DNA of 64,000 nucleotides from NCBI GenBank assembly GCA_017871115.1, contig JAFCIZ010000006.1:4092001-4156000 (forward strand). Direction: 5' to 3'. This DNA comes from Cunninghamella blakesleeana. Lineage: Eukaryota > Mucoromycota > Mucoromycetes > Mucorales > Cunninghamellaceae. Positions 12,604 through 23,400 of the stretch are shown in pieces. The position numbers and the translations under genes were made by a program. How positions within the stretch are numbered: position 1 is the first letter of the stretch; each line of letters starts with the position of its first letter. The notes beneath the pieces were generated by a model. The model made no database searches. It was not told the DNA's origin and saw nothing but the letters and a program-made list of their open reading frames with translations.

Positions 12604-12658
12604 ATTGAATAAAAAAAAAATGAAAGAAAGAGAATTTAAAAAAAAAAATTAGATGATT

Positions 12659-12673
12659 GTTTTAAAATTCCGC
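12659..12673 (+). promoter_or_regulatory. GTTTTAAAATTCCGC motif near Snu23
   Basis: A 15-base motif 56 bp upstream of the Snu23 start. It is identical to the copy at 17721-17735 upstream of the second SUMO gene. Confidence 0.45.
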
Positions 12674-13043
12674 AGTTTTTTGATATCCTTCCAGCCTAAA
12701 CTATTCCCATAACCAAGCCAAGCCAACTTTTCTTTTTTCAAAGTTACACATACCACTGGATTTCATAGACATTCGTCTAACCATAGATCTATCTTTTTCG
12801 GAAAGAGGCTTCCATTTTGTTTGTTTTTATATTTATTTTTGTTTATATATGTTTTTATAAAAGCAGCTAGTTTCAATTATTTTTAAGAGTAAAAACATCA
12901 ATGAGCTTGTATTTTTTAAACAAGGTAGATTTTTTTTAACAAGGTCGTTTTCTTCTTCTTTGATATAAGAACCATAATAACCATACAATCCTCGCCTATA
13001 ACGTCAAGTATTATAAATGAAAGGAATTGAAAATAGGAAAAAC

Positions 13044-13068
13044 CACGTGCAGTTTTGTGGCGCGCGAA
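13044..13068. promoter_or_regulatory. CACGTG plus GGCGCGCGAA site cluster
   Basis: An E-box palindrome and an MCB/E2F-like box lie 10 bp apart in an otherwise AT-only leader. This suggests bHLH and cell-cycle-type factor binding. It is supported by sequence match only. Confidence 0.35.
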
Positions 13069-13329
13069 TAGTTTTTTTTTTTTTAAAAAGAAAAAAAGGT
13101 TTAAATTATTTTATTCCCCCTAATTCTTTTTTTCTTTTTTCTCTCTTTCTCTTTTCTCTCATTTTTTTTAATATATTTAAACTATATATCATATACTTAT
13201 ATATATATCATATATATATAGTATATATATATATACCATTACTGCTATCCTTTATTACTATACTCATCGCTCATTATAATATTAATAGATTCATATATAA
13301 ATACAATACCTTATTTTTTTCATGTTCCT

Positions 13330-15245
13330 ATGAATTCAACAAGACAATATAATGATAAAGAAAATAAAGCACGTCGTTGGTCAAACTGTTTTGGACTTTC
13401 AAAAAAAATGAAACGTATAAAAAATAGATTATCATTTTGCCATAACAATGATATTCAAAAAAATAATATTAATAATACTACAACAAAAGATAATGGTAAA
13501 TAGTTATAAAAGAATAAAAGCTCGTCATTTATTTGGTATTAACTTCTATATTTATATATATTTATTTATTTATATTTATATTACAACATTATTATTTAGT
13601 GTTACATTCCACTACTACTTTACCATTAAAAACTCCAACATCAACTATTCACCATGTATCCATTTATAGTTATTATAAAGATGAACCTTTTGAGGAACAA
13701 GAGGAAGATGAGCATGAAAAAGACCATGAGAAGGATAAACATGAAAAGGACACAACCAACCCTCATCAACCAATTGAACAAATAAATCATTCAAAACAAC
13801 CGCATAGAAATACAAATGAAGAAGAAGAAGATGAAGATGATCAAGATGTAATAAAAAGTTATTTTGAAAGATTATCATTACAAGACAAAGTTCAGCGTAG
13901 CAGTTCAGCCCTTTCACCGCCTCCTCGTCATAACATCAAACCAAATAGGGGTAGAGCATTTAGTGATACAACACCGTTGAATGATAATAGCATGTATGAT
14001 TGGCGTCAGTTTACAAACGACTATAAAAAAATGACTCTAAGGCTATCCATTGATACAGCCGGTTTTAAAAACCTACCTTGCGTTATTAAATCTTCATCGC
14101 CACCTTCGTCCATACTAACGCCAATACATACTGCTACAAATGATAAAAATAAAAATACTTACAAGAATGATAGCCCAATAGAAATAGCTCCCGTACGCGA
14201 TTCCATGCTTATTTATCAACAAGATCCTTCTTCCTTTTTATTGCATCATCCTAATACAAGCAACATCTCTCAAAATAGTTCAATGATACCCCAACCTCCT
14301 CTTCCTCCTCCTCCTCCCTTTCGCACCGGCACTTTGGGTCAACCTAAACCTACCATTTCATCTTCTCTATCTACTACCTCTACAATATCCACTTCATTAT
14401 TAACCGTCCCTGTTGCTCCTGCCCCTTCCCCTTCTACAACAATTACTACGTCACAACCACCACCCACCTCAAACATTGCTTTTCAATTAAAAAAAAAGAA
14501 AAACAAGCTAACTATAGATGAAGAGCAAGAAGATATAGAGCAGGATGATACTTTATCAAGATGCTCCTCCTCATCAGATATACCATTAAAAGAACGAAGA
14601 AGAAGAAGAAGTCCCTTAATGTTTACTCATAACGATAAATTGGTTTTACCTCTTCCAAAAAATGATATTTATTCATCATCATCATCATCATCACCACCAC
14701 CTCCTTTATCCTCTTCAGCATTAAATAGAGAAAAAACAATGCAACAATTAGAAGGAAATAAGGAAAGGAAGACTATCATCATACCAAGAATTGCGTCCAC
14801 TAAATCTTTAGATAAACAAATGGCTTTAAACGATCACATGTTAAATCATTCTCCCTCTTCTCCAAAGTATAATAGTAACCAAAATAATCAAAATGATACA
14901 ACATTGATGAACAAGGCTCATTATGATGCTGTGGTGTCGCGTACTTCTTTAAACCGCCGCCCATCTTCTACTTTGTCATCCATTTCGCCTTCTTCACCTT
15001 TTCCTCCTCCTTCCACTTCAACAACTATACCTTTATTAACACCTAATACCGGTAAAACGTTAAATAGCCTTCATTTATTATCCTCCTCTTCTACAACTAC
15101 TTCCCCTCCACCCCCTCCTCCTTTATCTTCTTCTTATAATACAACCACAAGCTCAAAGTATCTTTTACCTACACCTACTACTCAACAATACCAATCTTCA
15201 TTATATTTCCCTACAACACCTAATTCAATGGATTTATCATATTGA
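13330..15245 (+). CDS. Unrecognised Ser/Pro-rich acidic protein
   Basis: No family recognised. Two exons, 13330-13495 and 13600-15245, give 603 aa. The intron is required because the first exon's frame runs into a stop at its donor (gtaaatag). The N-terminus is basic (ENKARRWSNCFGLSKKMKR) and could be a membrane-association or nuclear signal. It is followed by an acidic Glu/Asp/Lys stretch, a short better-ordered segment near residues 180-210 (YDWRQFTNDYKKMTLRLS), poly-Pro tracts (PPLPPPPPF; SSPPPPPPLSSS), a basic KERRRRRS patch and several Ser/Thr-Pro sites. The composition suggests a scaffold or signalling adaptor with SH3-binding Pro motifs, but that is inference. The second exon is a clean long frame in a stop-rich genome, so the gene itself is credible. 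Confidence 0.65.
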
Positions 15246-16701
15246 TTTTAAATATATTTATATATGTGATAGGTACGGCTGGATCCCAATCTTTTATCAC
15301 ATATACTTATATTTATATATATACTTATATTTATACTATTATTATCATTTTTTCGTGTTGTCGTCGTTACATAGTTGTTTTTATTTTTATTTTTGTTTTT
15401 ATTTTTATTTTTTTTAATATATACATAAATAAATCATTTCTCTCTTAAAAAAAACTTTTCTTATCGATATCATTTCGGCACCTCAAAATTTTGACAATAT
15501 TAACCAAAATGGTGTTTTTTTTTTTAATATTAAAAAAAAAAAACGTAATTCATTATTAATTTGTTTTGCATATTCATTAAATAGAGTGTAGTAAACTTTG
15601 ATCTTATCATTCATTTAATCGTTCTCTTTTATAATTAAATTTGTAATAATCAAATATACCTCTATTTTTTTATATTTATGGTTATTTTTTATTTTTATTT
15701 CAACTCCTTTAATATATAATCTTATAATTTTTAATAAAAAATGACATTTTTTTACAATCATATAGTAGTATAGTTTGATTTATATAAAGTAATGATCTAC
15801 AATGATTATTAAATATTTAAAATTCAGCTTTCTTTTCCATATGTGGGTAGGTGGTGAAATATTATATAATATACGGAAATGAATTAAAAAAATATAGCAA
15901 TATTCCTTTAGTAACAATCACAATTGTTCCATTGTTTAACCTTTTTGTTACTACTGAAAAAAAAAAAAGTGATGATTTAATACAATAGAAATGAGAATAT
16001 TCTTTTTTGGAAAATTCTGATAAATAAATCGCTTTGGTATATCATCTATTTTATTTTGATTACCCATATAAAAAATGCGTAGGTACTATTACTTTTTATT
16101 TATTTTTTTATTTTTTAAAAAAAAACTCCCTAACGATTTTTACAGCCGATAATAGAAATGAACACGTACTATATATATAAACTCTGGTTTTTTAATTTTT
16201 AATACACAAATGTAATCATTTTCATATGTATTATGAATACAAGTTAATAACAATAAAAAATCAATTCAATTGTCATATTCGTATCACAATAAAACATTAG
16301 CGATTTTTTTTTAAAAAAAAAGTTTTGAAGAATCACAATAATAGTTGTACATGTACTTGCCAATTTTTTTTTTCCTATATACTTTAAATTTATATGTACA
16401 TACGTACATATATTTATTAATAAACTGAACCAATATTTAGTTTGAATATGTATATGTATATATTATTCTCTTTTCATTTTTATTTTGTATCGAATGCCTC
16501 AACTAGTTCTGCTGGATACTTGGTTAAAATAATAACGTGTACAAGAATTTCCTTTTATGTTAACGTTGTAACTCGTAATTAAAGCTCAGAGGTGTTTTTT
16601 ATAAAATCAATTTTTTTCGTTTTTCGTTTTTCGTTTTTCGTTTTTCGTTTTTCCTCTTTCTCTTCCTTTTTTTTATATATTTATTTTTTAGAGAAAATAT
16701 A
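15246..16701. other. Intergenic, promoter side of SUMO gene 1
   Basis: 1.46 kb, AT-rich, with several T(n)A(n) tracts (15511-15543, 16110-16128, 16304-16321) and a heptanucleotide repeat near the SUMO start. An uninterrupted but low-complexity frame at 15242-15448 is T-run noise. No gene is recognised. Confidence 0.55.
16613..16652 (+). repeat. (TTTTTCG)n microsatellite upstream of SUMO 1
   Basis: Five CG dinucleotides are spaced exactly 7 bp apart (16618, 16625, 16632, 16639, 16646) in a T background, ending about 50 bp before the start codon. It is absent from the tandem copy's promoter. Confidence 0.85.
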
Positions 16702-17271
16702 ATGAGCGATACACCTGATAATATTGATAAAAAAGAAAACGCTGCATCTGAACATATTAATCTTAAAGTTGTTGGCAATGTAAGAATATATATATATATA
16801 TAAACATAAACTGAGACTTTAAAATGAATGCCACTTCCTTTATTCTCTCACTTTATACTTATTATCCTTTTTCTTTATCTTTTATATATATTATTAGGAT
16901 AGCAATGAAGTATTTTTCAAGATCAAACGTTCTACCCCTCTTCGTAAATTAATGGATGCTTATTGTGATAGACAAGGCAAAAGCTCTGGATCTGTAAGAT
17001 TTTTATATGATGGTGGTCGTTTATTGCCAACTAACACCCCAGAAGAAGTAAGTATATTTTATCCATTCTTTTTATTAATAAATATATATGTATATCTGTA
17101 TGTGTGTGTATTTGTGTATGTATACATACGTTTGTATGTTTATATTTGAATATGTTTAATAATTTATCTTTTTTTTTTATTAATTTTATTATTATTTTTT
17201 AGTTGGATATGGAAGATGGTGATAGTATTGATGTTATGATTGAACAAATTGGTGGAAGTTTATACAAATGA
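16702..17271 (+). CDS. SMT3: SUMO precursor, copy 1
   Basis: A ubiquitin-like modifier. The exons are 16702-16779, 16898-17047 and 17203-17271, giving 98 aa. SUMO hallmarks are HINLKVVGNDSNEVFFKIKR, the TPLRKLM..YC.RQG segment, SVRFLYDGGRL, TPEELDMEDGDSIDVMIEQIGG and the terminal Gly-Gly. A four-residue tail (SLYK) after Gly-Gly must be removed by an Ulp/SENP protease. The N-terminal extension is short and Asp/Lys-rich. The gene is followed 563 bp later by a second copy on the same strand; exon 2 of the two copies differs at only three bases. Confidence 0.95.
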
Positions 17272-17834
17272 ACAAAGGAAGTTGTATATTATACTGAAAA
17301 GAGCAGGAAGATAATATTATTTTTAAAATACGACATATATATGTGCTTATCTATTTATAAAGATAATTAGCTTCATTTATATATATATATTAAAAAGGAA
17401 AAATAATAATAAAGATTAAATATTCTGTATAAACGTAATGTGTGTACGATTTATAAAAAAACAGATATAGGTTACTTATAAGCAAAATATCACCATTTAA
17501 TTAATTTACCACCAATACGAAGAGTATAAAAATCAAGTGGTCAAAATAGCTGTAATAAAAAAAGAAAAAAAATTAATATCAAAGAAATTATAAAAAACAG
17601 ATCATTTGGGTGATTTATAAAATAATATTGTGTAGTGTAGTCATTGTATATATATAAATATATCATTATCCTTGACGCCAATGTTTTATAAAAATTTGCA
17701 TATTTATAAAAATTAGGGTTGTTTTAAAATTCCGCTTTTTTAAATTTCAAAAGCTTTCAAAATTCCCATTATTTTTTCTTTTCTTTTTTTTTTTTTTAAC
17801 TTGGAGCGTTTTATAAAAACTATATATAATTACT
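17272..17834. other. Spacer between the tandem SUMO genes
   Basis: 563 bp holding the 3' end of copy 1 and the promoter of copy 2. The only strong landmark is GTTTTAAAATTCCGC at 17721-17735, about 100 bp before the copy-2 start, followed by a T-rich tract. Confidence 0.55.
17721..17735 (+). promoter_or_regulatory. GTTTTAAAATTCCGC motif before SUMO copy 2
   Basis: Exact 15-base match to the site at 12659-12673. It is followed by T6 and AAATTTC. Confidence 0.45.
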
Positions 17835-18416
17835 ATGAGTGATACACCTGATAAAATTGACAAAAAGGAAAGCTCTGTATCTGAACATATTAACCTTAAA
17901 GTGGTTGGTAATGTAAGTATAAAGGCATAAAAGTATTTATAACAAAATATAAAAAGTGGTAGTTTAAAATACAAAATAAAAATTTTATTTAATCTTTATC
18001 AATCATATTATTAATATTACTATTACAATTATTGTCGTTACTATTATTATTATTATTATTACTAGGATAGTAATGAAGTATTTTTCAAGATCAAACGTTC
18101 TACCCCTCTTCGTAAATTGATGGATGCTTATTGTGATAGACAAGGCAAAAGTTCTGGATCTGTAAGATTTTTATATGATGGTGGTCGTTTATTGCCAACT
18201 AACACCCCAGAAGAAGTAAGTATATTTTATCCATTCTTTTTATTAATATATATAATTGGATGTTTATATGTACTTATATGTACTCATATATATATATATA
18301 TATATTGGTTTCTTTTTTGCCTTATCGTGTATTTTTATGTTTTTTTATTTTAGTTGGATATGGAAGACGGCGACAGTATTGATGTTATGATTGAACAAAT
18401 TGGTGGCTATTTATAA
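17835..18416 (+). CDS. SMT3: SUMO precursor, copy 2
   Basis: The second SUMO gene has the same three-exon structure: 17835-17912, 18066-18215 and 18354-18416, giving 96 aa. The conjugatable part differs from copy 1 only in the flexible N-terminus (DKIDKKESSVSEH versus DNIDKKENAASEH). The tail after Gly-Gly is YL instead of SLYK. Exon 1 differs from copy 1 at 10 of 78 bases, exon 2 at 3 of 150 and exon 3 at 4 of 54 up to Gly-Gly. The first 33 bases of intron 2 are identical, while intron 1 is unrelated. This pattern fits duplication plus later gene conversion around exon 2. Confidence 0.95.
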
Positions 18417-18841
18417 AATAATAAAAAGGAACAATAATTTATATTAAAAAATAAAAAATAAAAAAGAGATTTATATATAAGATGAGCTTATTCATTTATA
18501 AAGAAATAATCGCGATCATCAGCTATTTTTATTTTTAAAAAATAAATGTAATAATAAGCTGAAAAGAGAAAAATATAATATAGATATGACGTGTATATAT
18601 ATACATAGATTATATATATATATATATATATATATATAACCTATATATAAAAATAAATAACATTATTACTTATTTTACATATATAATAAATAAAAAAAAA
18701 AGTAAAGATGATGCATTATAAATAATGGTAAAGGAATATAAAAATATATAGTATCAATTTTATTTTCGCGTTGATTAAATTTTTTTGTTTTTTTAATTTT
18801 AACCCTTTTTTCTTTCCATTTTGTCTTCACAATATAAAAAA
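18417..18841. other. Intergenic, SUMO 2 to Nudix gene
   Basis: 425 bp of AT-rich sequence with a (TA)n tract at 18611-18638 flanked by an imperfect inverted repeat (TATATACATAGATTATATA and its approximate complement ATATATAACCTATATATA). This could form a cruciform. A CT-rich leader precedes the next start. Confidence 0.5.
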
Positions 18842-19911
18842 ATGACAGTTATTGAATCTAAAAAAATTTTAACACTTGTATTTGCTTTAAAACCAGAACA
18901 AAAAAAAGTAAGAAATAGCATGCTTTATTTTATTATTATTATTACCACAAGTTAAAAACTTATTTAATGGTCCCTATGTATGTTTTATTAAATAGATCTT
19001 GCTTGGAATGAAAAAAAGAGGATTTGGCAAAGATAAGTTTAATGGTAAAATAGAATTAGCAATAAAAATAATAAAAAGACTTGAAATATATTAAAGAATA
19101 GGATATAAATACTTTATCTAACAACACCAATAATTATATATATATATGTATATACTAGGTTTTGGTGGTAAAGTTGAACCTGGAGAAACTATTCTAGCCG
19201 CAGCTCACCGTGAACTTGAGGTAATTTATATATATATAAGAAGCAAAAATGTATTCATGTTACCTTGAAAAAAAAAAAAAAAAAAAAGTAAAAAATAAAA
19301 AAGCTTGTATCACATTATAAAATTTATTTGTATTTCTCTTCTCTTTTTTTTTTTAACAAAAATTACTATTATTAGGAAGAAGCCATGATCAAAGCTGAAG
19401 ATATGGAAAAAATGGGTGTCAATTTATTTACTTTTGAAGAAGACCCAATTGGTTTAGAAGTTCATGTTTATCGATTTTTTAATTTTTCTGGGCAACCTAC
19501 AGAGTAAGTATATATATATATATATATAGAAGAGAATAATAATAATAAACAAATTAATGTTTATAAATAAATAATCACACATAAAATTTCTACTAATTTT
19601 TTTTTTGTAGAACCGAGGAAATGCGACCTGAATGGTTTGATTATAAAGATATTCCATATGAACAAATGTGGACTGATGATAAATATTGGCTTCAATATTT
19701 ATTGAATGATCAATTCTTTTTGGGCGAATATCATTTTGCAAAGGTAAATTTGATAGATAGATAGATAAGATATATATATATACTAGTGTTATTTATAATG
19801 GGAGAATTAATTATATTTTATTAGGATCAAAAAACAATATTATATGAAAAATTATTAGTTACTCAAGAAGCACCTATAGAATTCGATCTTACTAAACGGA
19901 CCGCAAAATAA
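18842..19911 (+). CDS. MTH1/NUDT1-like Nudix hydrolase
   Basis: A probable oxidised-purine nucleoside triphosphatase that cleans the dNTP pool. The exons are 18842-18907, 18996-19044, 19159-19220, 19376-19503, 19611-19743 and 19825-19911, giving 174 aa. Alignment from memory with MTH1 is clear along the whole chain: ILLGMKKRGFGKDKFNGFGG, EEMRPEWFDYKDIP, QMWTDDKYWLQYLL and EYHFAKDQKTIL, with the MTH1 purine-binding residues WxxDxxxW. The Nudix box runs GKVEPGETILAAAHREL then EEEAMI. It keeps the G-x5-E and RE-x2-EE metal ligands, but the near-invariant Gly of EExGU is Met. A C-terminal basic tail of about 12 residues is extra. Six exons in 1 kb is dense for this window. Confidence 0.9.
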
Positions 19912-20417
19912 TAATAAATATAATAATAAAGTTATAGATGAAAATAAATAATAAAAATATAAAGAAAAAGTGCAAACAATTCACCTTGAATGTTACATCA
20001 ACATACCATAAATAAAATATCTTTTGCTGGCCCGATGACTATTATCCCAAAAAAAATGATATTTTAAGTCCCGCTTTTTTTAAGAAAACTATAATTTTTT
20101 TTTCCTATATTTTTTTATTTTTCCTTTCTCTTTTCAGTTTTTTAAAAAAAAGTTTTTGGTATTAATATAAAAAATATATATATTCTATTTTTATATATAC
20201 ATCCTTTTTTATACTCATATACATTTATAAATGGCTTTCGTCTGTTTATATTAAATATTATTATTTTTTAAATTACTCCAACTATATATTATTATATATA
20301 TTCATTTTTTCACTCATTCTCACTCACTCATTTTTTTATCATATACATACATATAAACTCTCTACCTTAGTATATAAACAGCACTTTTGAAATATAATAT
20401 ATGCTTTTTTATTTGTT
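19912..20417. other. Intergenic, promoter side of the Ssk1-type gene
   Basis: 506 bp. It contains ATTTTAAGTCCCGC at 20061-20074 followed by T7, and a T6A8 tract at about 20140-20153. A long pyrimidine and ACTC-rich leader runs up to the start codon. Confidence 0.5.
20061..20074 (+). promoter_or_regulatory. TTTTAAGTCCCGC motif before Ssk1-type gene
   Basis: A member of the TTTTAAA-n-TCCCGC motif family, in the same orientation and with the same trailing T-run as at 17721. Confidence 0.35.
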
Positions 20418-23400
20418 ATGTCGTTAAATCAACAACAAACTTATGGAATAAGCGAAGATATAAAAATGAAAAAAAATAATAACAATTCGAATTCATCAAC
20501 ACGAACATCTATAGATCAAGCACATAATCGACCATCTGTTATGAATCAATCCCACTTGTCACTTAAAAGTTTATTGGATTTAAGATCAATAACTAATAAA
20601 CAAGATATTAATCATAATAGCAACTTTGATAAAGATGGTACTAGATATAGCATTGCAGATCAACCACTTACAAAGTTATCTCTAACATTACCATCTTTAA
20701 CCAATGAACAGCAGCAACAGCAGCAAAATATCTATTTTTCTGATATGAAATATATCCTTTTATTAGCAAGTTTTGTTTGTACCATTCTTCAATTTTATAA
20801 TAGTAATAGTTATTCTTGGTGGTGGTATATTTCTTTAAGTTGGTGGGGTTTATTTAGTTTATTCACAGTACGCTTCTTTTCCATTCATCACGCGCCTTTT
20901 TTTTGCCGCTTGGGACAATGCAGTGTGATTTTTTTTTGTGCAAGCATGATAACAAAAATAAATTTTCAAGAAATCTATTTATCGATTATGCATTTATTCA
21001 ACAACCTATTTATGACTTTGAATCATCATTATCATCATCATAACAGCAATAACAATATTAATAAGGGTGTTTTATTTTATTTTCAACAAATCATTTCCTC
21101 TTTATCTTCTTTATCTTCTTCTTCTTCTTCCTCCTCCTCCTCCTCCTCTACTTTAGTTTTATTTAATAACGAATGGTCGGATTATGGAATTATATTATTA
21201 TGGATGGGCTCCTATGGGATGTTTCACATGGTCCAACGTTTGTGCAACCATTATCAGACAAGACAACAACTATTTAATGCTTTGCAACATCAATCTCAGC
21301 AAAAAGTGGATAATTATTTAAACGATGAAATGAATGTAAGGCAGCAATTTATTGATACTTTAACAAGGGAAATGCAAGAAGCAGCTTTAATGGTATTATC
21401 TACTTTGGAACAATTTTCCCCTCTTACAGTTCTTCAACACACTCATGAATTATTAAGTCCTTGTAGTTTACCTGTTCCTGTGGTAAATATATCGGCTATT
21501 CATACTGTTGTATTTGAAATGGGACAAATGGGTTCTCATTTACGTTTAATAGCTAGTTTATTAAGACGACAAAAGCAACAAATAAATAAATTGGATGAGA
21601 AGGACGATATGACGGATGTTAATAATACTTTGATAACGACAACAACTACCATTCAACGTGAATTCGATATTGGAGAATTAATTCAAACGGTTGGGGATGC
21701 TTTAGCCGCTATGGCTTCTAAATTAGGGATATCTTTTATTTTATACCATATGGATAATGGATTACATTGTGTAAACGTATTGGGTGATGAAAGTGCAATT
21801 AAATATGGTTTAATGATTGTAAGTAATAAAGTAGCTTTCATTTTATTTTATGTTAAATATATATATTGATTTTTTTTCTTCTGTTTTCTTAGTTGCTTAG
21901 AAATATCATGGAAGGATGCACACCTGGGGCTAGTATTGAGGTTGGTCTTAATATTGAATCACATGGGCAACATCGAATTCAAGTTACTTTTGATATTTTA
22001 CAATCAAGATCTTTAGCCATTCCCCAAAGTATTGCAACATCAGAATTAAAATTAAATGTTTTTACAACAGAAAGCATTCGTTATTCTCATGGTACGCTAT
22101 CTATCGGAAAAGTCAATGATATTAGTACAAGATATTTGGTGCTTTATAATTTACCTTCTGGTTCTGATAATACTCAAAAAAGATTAACCATGGAAAGATC
22201 GTTGCTTGATTTACGTAACAAGGTACAATATGCAAGTGAACCAACTCTAAAGGAATTGATTGATTTCATTGAAAAGCTGAAAGGAAAACGAATGATTTTA
22301 TATGCTACGGAAAGAAGTATCTTTGCTAAGCATGTCACCAGTTGTCTTGCCAGTTGGAATGTGGATATTAGCCATATCCCTACAAGTACCATTACCTCCA
22401 TTATGACATCCCACCCTTCATCGTCATCAACAACTACATCTAATTTATCACCTTCCTTGACAGCCATGTCCACTGGGTCAACAACGACTTCCATATCCTC
22501 AACTTCCTCTTCTTTACCTGGCGCTCCACCCTCTATGAAAACACCAACACCTGCAACAGAAGAAGAACATATTCATTCTATTCCACCTACCTTTTTATTA
22601 ATAGATGATGATATTAATACTCTAGATAAATTACTTCAAGATTATAGAAATCAACATTTACAACAGCAACAGCAGCAACAACAACAACAGCATCATCATC
22701 AACAACATATGGCAACTACCACACCTATCACACCATCATCATCTATATCGTTAACTTCTATTCAACAAGAGTTAGCTAATAATATCTCCTCCTCTTCATC
22801 TTCAACAAGAAAAAGTCGACGACAACAAAAAACCATGGCTATAATTTATTTTTCATATCTTAAAGATTATCGACGTGTTCGTGAAGTAATTATGCAATCT
22901 GTATCTGTAGGCATTCAACCACCAAGAGTGATTATTATACCAAAACCAGCGGGTCCTAGACGATTTTTAACAGCATTGCATATGGGATGGTACGATTCGA
23001 TCATTGATCCTCAATTTGCTCCTATGGCAACATCTCCTTTAAATTGTCCTCCTCATCAATACTATGCAGTAGCACAAGCCATGACGAGTCCAGCATCCTT
23101 TTTATATTCTACAGGGTCAACTGCATTAACACCCCCAACACCTAATGAATCTATTAAGCGTTCATCTTCACCTGGTGGTTCTTCTGTATCTCGCCATGAA
23201 GAAAGCCATATAAATTATTTTTCACCAAGACCTACATCTACTACTACCACCACCACTAATACTAATACTACCACTAATACTAATACTACTACTACTACTT
23301 CAAATGATACTAATAATAATGGTAATTTAGGCAAACATTCTTTTGGTGGTAGTGGTGGTACAGCTACTAATAGATCACCACCTCATCATCTTTCAACCAC

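Larger units (their letters stand above)
12604..13329. promoter_or_regulatory. Divergent promoter region, Snu23 (-) / unknown gene (+)
   Basis: 726 bp. It contains an exact copy of GTTTTAAAATTCCGC (12659-12673) close to Snu23. Further right is a cluster of GC-rich sites unusual for this window: an E-box CACGTG at 13044-13049 and GGCGCGCGAA (MCB/E2F-like) at 13059-13068. A long CT-rich and TA-rich leader then runs to the start of the next gene. Sites are called by motif only. Confidence 0.4.

Noticed and set aside
13017..13352. 111-codon frame upstream of the unknown gene at 13330
   Set aside because: It is mostly Phe/Ile/Tyr from T-rich leader sequence and overlaps the true start in another frame.
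22174..22494. Antisense frame (Val/Asp-rich) inside the Ssk1-type gene
   Set aside because: It mirrors Ser/Thr codons of the sense strand. The same applies to the antisense frames at 24911-25192, 44633-44992 and 63014-63214.
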